Shown here one piece after another: positions 33,866 to 36,694 of a stretch of DNA of 36,694 nucleotides (its first letter is position 1; each line of letters opens with the position of its first letter). The translations under genes were made by a program, and so were the position numbers. The notes beneath the pieces are model-generated. The model saw nothing but the letters and a program-made list of their open reading frames with translations. It did not search any database and was not told the origin of the DNA. Origin of the DNA: an uncultured Verrucomicrobia subdivision 3 bacterium (lineage in GTDB: Bacteria > Verrucomicrobiota > Verrucomicrobiia > Limisphaerales > UBA11358); the NCBI GenBank assembly GCA_903895255.1, contig CAITTG010000031.1, positions 1 through 36,694 on the forward strand, in the 5' to 3' direction.

Positions 33866-35521
33866 TCAAGGGGTCACGGCTTCCGCGGTTTTTACCGACC
33901 CGTTCGCGCGCGGGCCGTGGGGATCCGGTTGCAGCAGGGCCTCGTATTCGGCGCGGAAAAATTTCAGGGTGCTCGCCACCGGATTCGGCGCGGTCTGCCC
34001 CAGCCCGCACAGGCTGGTGTGGCGCACCATGTCGCAGAGTTCCTCCAGTTTCGCGAGGTCGCGCGCCGTGCCCCGGCGCTGCGTGATTTTCTCCAGCAGA
34101 TGAAACATCTGCGCCGTTCCCGTCCGGCAGGGGATGCATTTGCCGCAGGATTCCTCCATGCAGAACTCCATGTAAAATTTCGCGATCTCCACCATGTTGG
34201 TGGCGTCATCCATCACCACCATGCCGCCCGAACCCATGATGGAACCCAGCTTGGTCAGCGATTCATAATCCACCGGTGTGTCCAGGTACGCCGCCGGAAT
34301 GCAACCGCCCGAGGGTCCGCCGGTCTGCACCGATTTGATCTGCCCGCCCGCCGGCGCGCCGCCCCCCATTTCCTCCACGATCTGCCGCAGCGGAATGCCC
34401 ATGGGCACTTCGATCAAACCGTTGTTCCGGATCTTGCCCGTGAGCGCGAACACCTTCGTACCCTTGCTTTTTTCCGTGCCAATGCCCGCGTACCACGCGC
34501 CGCCGCGATTGATGATCGCCGTGATGTTCGCAAAAGTCTCCACGTTGTTGATCAGCGTCGGGCAGCCCCACAACCCGCTCTCCGCCGGAAACGGCGGACG
34601 CGGACGCGGCGTCCCGCGCTTGCCCTCCACCGACGCCATCAAGGCCGTCTCCTCGCCGCACACGAAAGCCCCCGCGCCGATGCGGATGTCCACGTTGAAA
34701 TTGAAGGGCGATTCAAAAATCCCGCCGCCCAGCAGCCCGAGTTGCTTGGCCTGTTTGATCGCCGTTTGCAACCGTGCGATGGCCAGCGGATATTCCGCCC
34801 GCACATACAGGAAGCCCTGGTCCGCGCCCACCGCGTAAGCCGCAATCGCCATGCCTTCCAGCACCAGGTGCGGATCGCTCTCCAGCACGCTGCGGTCCAT
34901 GAACGCGCCCGGGTCCCCCTCGTCGCCGTTGCACACCACGTACTTCTTGGCCCCGGCCGATTTCGCGACCGTGCCCCATTTCAAGCCCGTCAGGAAACCC
35001 GCGCCGCCGCGTCCGCGCAGCCCGCTCTTGGTAATCTCCTCCACCACCCCGGCCAGTTGCATTTCGGTCAACACCTGATGCAAGGCCTGATAGCCGCCCG
35101 CGGCGAGATAATCCTCAATCCGTTCCGGGTCCACGATGCCGCCGTTCGCCCGCACAATGCGCATTTGCTTGGCGAAAAACGGATGGTCCGGATTGCCCGC
35201 CTGGACGTCGCACGCGCCGCCTTTTAACGAGCCCACAATCGCCGGGGCGTCCGTCGGTTTGACAAATTCAAAGAGCTTTTCCTTCGCGCTCAGGCCGTCC
35301 ACGCCGATCAACGGCCCCTGGCCGCAGAACCCCATGCAGCCCACCCGGCGCACTTCCACGTCCGCCTCCAGCCCCTGCGCTTTCACCTCGGCCTCCAGGT
35401 TCTTCTTGATGACATCCGCCTGCGAGGACATGCACCCGGCCGACATGCAGGTGCGCAGCACGATTTTTTTGCGGGCCCCGACATGTTTCGCCACCAATGC
35501 GTTGAGATCGTCCAATTGCAT
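33866..35521 (-). CDS. hoxF: Diaphorase large subunit HoxF (NAD(H)/FMN binding)
   Basis: HoxF is the NAD(H)-reactive subunit of the hydrogenase. The 551-residue chain starts MQLDDLNALVAKHVG. An N-terminal thioredoxin-like [2Fe-2S] domain has C25 and C30 (TCMSAGC) and C62 and C66 (GCMGFC). The NuoF-type core has the glycine-rich loop GRGGAGFLTGLKW (170-182), VVCNGDEGDPGAFMDR for FMN/NADH, and ESCGKCIPC (C459, C462, C465) with C505 for the N3 [4Fe-4S] cluster. I use the ATG at 35519-35521: the longer open reading overlaps hoxE by 240 bases and has a non-protein-like composition. It ends after the NuoF core with a short tail and lacks the extra C-terminal 2[4Fe-4S] domain of HydB/HndC-type subunits, which supports HoxF. 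Confidence 0.94.
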   Translation of the reverse strand: MQLDDLNALVAKHVGARKKIVLRTCMSAGCMSSQADVIKKNLEAEVKAQGLEADVEVRRVGCMGFCGQGPLIGVDGLSAKEKLFEFVKPTDAPAIVGSLKGGACDVQAGNPDHPFFAKQMRIVRANGGIVDPERIEDYLAAGGYQALHQVLTEMQLAGVVEEITKSGLRGRGGAGFLTGLKWGTVAKSAGAKKYVVCNGDEGDPGAFMDRSVLESDPHLVLEGMAIAAYAVGADQGFLYVRAEYPLAIARLQTAIKQAKQLGLLGGGIFESPFNFNVDIRIGAGAFVCGEETALMASVEGKRGTPRPRPPFPAESGLWGCPTLINNVETFANITAIINRGGAWYAGIGTEKSKGTKVFALTGKIRNNGLIEVPMGIPLRQIVEEMGGGAPAGGQIKSVQTGGPSGGCIPAAYLDTPVDYESLTKLGSIMGSGGMVVMDDATNMVEIAKFYMEFCMEESCGKCIPCRTGTAQMFHLLEKITQRRGTARDLAKLEELCDMVRHTSLCGLGQTAPNPVASTLKFFRAEYEALLQPDPHGPRANGSVKTAEAVTP

Positions 35522-35523
35522 AG

Positions 35524-36039
35524 TCAAATCAGGGTTGCGAGTTTCTCCAGCGTCGCCTCCGGCGTCAGCTTGGGCGCCACGTGGCCGTCGAACGTCACCG
35601 CCGGGGCGATGCCGCAGGCGCCGATGCACCGGGCCGTGAGCAGCGAGAGCTTGTTGTCCGGCGTCGTCTCGCCGGATTTGATCCGGTACTTCTCCTGGAT
35701 CGCCGCCATGATTTTGTCCGCCCCCTTCACGTAGCAGGCCGTGCCCAGGCAAATCACGCAAGTGTGCTCGCCCTGGGGTTTAAGGGTGAAAAAGTGGTAA
35801 AACGTCGCCACCCCATAAACCCGGCTGGGCGGCAGCTTCAGTTTGGCCGCGATGAATAGCAGCAGGTCATCCTCCAGATAGCCAAAGAGTTCCTGCGCCT
35901 TGTGCAGCACCTCGATCAGGGCGTCCTGCCGGAACTGGTGCTTCTTCATGTGCACTTCCAGAATTTTGAAGCGCTTGTCGCCGCTGGCGTGGCGGAACAC
36001 GCGGTCGGCATTTTTTTCCCGGGTCAGCGTCGGCAACAT
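35524..36039 (-). CDS. hoxE: HoxE, NuoE-like [2Fe-2S] subunit
   Basis: HoxE is the thioredoxin-like [2Fe-2S] subunit of the cyanobacterial-type diaphorase module. Cluster ligands are C97 and C102 (CLGTAC) and C138 and C142 (CIGAC), preceded by the family-typical VYGVATFYHFFTLKPQGEH. The ATG at 36037-36039 gives 171 residues. A Met at residue 31 is an alternative start, since the first ~30 residues are less conserved in character. It is the first gene of the minus-strand run and thus the likely operon leader. The hoxF start follows its stop by 2 bases. A palindrome lies just upstream of the start. Confidence 0.93.
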   Translation of the reverse strand: MLPTLTREKNADRVFRHASGDKRFKILEVHMKKHQFRQDALIEVLHKAQELFGYLEDDLLLFIAAKLKLPPSRVYGVATFYHFFTLKPQGEHTCVICLGTACYVKGADKIMAAIQEKYRIKSGETTPDNKLSLLTARCIGACGIAPAVTFDGHVAPKLTPEATLEKLATLI

Positions 36040-36050
36040 AAATTCGTAAA

Positions 36051-36062
36051 TGTAATATTACA
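36051..36062. promoter_or_regulatory. Candidate operator: perfect 12-bp palindrome before hoxE
   Basis: TGTAATATTACA is perfectly symmetric and ends 11 bases upstream of the hoxE start (on the minus strand), within an A/T-rich region. It may be an operator, or the 5' UTR hairpin of the hydrogenase transcript. No -35/-10 pair with normal spacing could be assigned with confidence. It differs from the palindrome upstream of the ACD gene (CACTGTTACAGTG), sharing only the TGT...ACA frame. Confidence 0.35.
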
Positions 36063-36156
36063 GAATCAATTATGTTAGGAATCTAATGCTCAACGCGGCG
36101 GGATTCTCCACCGCCGTTGGCAATCATACGACATTTGTTGTGGACGGCGGAAGGCG

Positions 36157-36694
36157 GAGGGTTTTTAACCGCTAAGCACGCAAAAATGACAGCTGATTTT
36201 TAACGCAGATAGTGAAGGGGATTTAACCACCGAATGCACGGAGCACACGGAATCATTGCGCTGCCCGGGGCATGGAGCGGACCGGGGCATGGGGCTGGGT
36301 TAAAATCCCAAGGACGTGGTTTAAACGGCTGGTGGCTAAAATAGGCAGATGCCACGAACTGCCCATTTCTGGTAAGGCGCAAGACGAATCGCGAAGCGGT
36401 AAAGCAAGGGAACGTGCTGCGGGTCACAGACCCATAAACATTAACCTAAATATTAAAAGGAATCGTCAGGTTAACTTATTTTGTAAAATCAGGTTTGGTT
36501 TTCTCTGCGGCCTCCGCGACTCTGCGCGAAAATTTCCGTTGGGACTGGTGCTTAACTGGGGTTTGGAACGCATGAAAGCTGGCAGCACGCGGATCGTCAA
36601 GGGGCGGCCGGCGGAGACGGATCCCCCCGGCCAAGGCACCTAAAATGGCGCGCGCAGAGTCGCAGAGGACGCAGAATTGATGCCGGGCAATGCC
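36157..36694. repeat. Degenerate dispersed repeats in the intergenic end region
   Basis: The stretch contains an AACCACCGAATGCACGGAGC unit (36224-36243) related to common A(A)CCACGAA..CACGAA-type dispersed repeats, and an AACGCAGAT (36202-36210) like that in the left-end element. Near the right end, CTCTGCGGCCTCCGCGACTC-type sequence (36503-36527) is imperfectly reverse-complementary to GCGCAGAGTCGCAGAGGACG (36652-36671). Short GGGTC-ACA-GACCC symmetry occurs at 36421-36433. No reading frame here looks coding. These recall the short repeats scattered in some Verrucomicrobia and other genomes (from memory). Confidence 0.5.

Noticed and set aside
33779..35227. A 482-residue plus-strand open frame opposite hoxF/hoxU
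   Set aside because: It is antisense to cofactor-binding subunits with all expected motifs, and its composition is not protein-like.
31161..36039. Complex I (nuoE-F-G) instead of hydrogenase
   Set aside because: The small and large hydrogenase subunits with CxxC nickel ligands follow directly, HoxU is short, and hyp genes and a maturation protease are linked.
36272..36643. A 123-residue frame near the right end
   Set aside because: It lies in a repeat-rich stretch, its composition is random-like and it has no recognisable start context.
1..36694. tRNA genes, CRISPR arrays, transposase genes or prophage
   Set aside because: No cloverleaf-like sequence, regularly spaced direct repeats, transposase motifs or phage structural genes were seen.

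Overview
The window is GC-rich bacterial chromosomal DNA. It most resembles a saccharolytic, facultatively or strictly anaerobic member of the Verrucomicrobiota (Pedosphaera/Limisphaerales-like). This placement is an inference. It rests on secreted pectin and polysaccharide enzymes, a DUF6429 gene, two hydrogenase/fermentation blocks, dispersed palindromic repeats, and start codons with no recognisable Shine-Dalgarno sequence. No rRNA, tRNA, CRISPR array, phage or transposase gene was recognised.

Layout. Positions 1-411 hold a nested inverted-repeat element that reaches into the 3' end of a PL10 pectate lyase gene (minus strand), which follows a lipid (diacylglycerol) kinase gene. Next come a coiled-coil membrane protein of unknown function (plus) and a two-component pair (minus): a hybrid sensor kinase with a periplasmic ABC-binding-protein-like sensor plus PAS, and a FixJ-type regulator. 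Divergent from the kinase is a plus-strand run: prfC (release factor 3), a secreted GH30-family glycosidase, an Uup-like ABC-F ATPase and two small toxin-less antitoxin-like genes. A palindromic element and a small minus-strand pair (DUF6429 protein, membrane protein) follow.

Positions 13510-20993 are a tight plus-strand operon: ADP-forming acyl-CoA synthetase fused to a GNAT acetyltransferase, single-chain pyruvate:ferredoxin oxidoreductase, and a dihydroorotate-dehydrogenase-like flavoprotein. Together the first two convert pyruvate to acetyl-CoA and then to acetate, yielding reduced ferredoxin and ATP.

From 21222 to 36039 every gene is on the minus strand. In transcription order they are hoxE, hoxF, hoxU, hoxY and hoxH (a group 3d NAD-linked bidirectional [NiFe] hydrogenase), its maturation protease, two secreted carbohydrate-active proteins (a TIM-barrel-like protein and a right-handed beta-helix protein), then hypF, hypC, hypD, hypE and a radical SAM gene. 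hypA and hypB are not in the window. The last ~650 bases carry a 12-bp palindrome just upstream of hoxE and further degenerate dispersed repeats.

Taken together, the window suggests an organism that degrades pectin-type polysaccharides, ferments the pyruvate to acetate with substrate-level ATP synthesis, and balances electrons through NAD(H) and H2. The least explained items are the two CAZyme-like genes embedded in the hydrogenase locus, the DHOD-like partner of the pyruvate oxidoreductase, the ACD-GNAT fusion with an intact catalytic His, and the palindromic elements.
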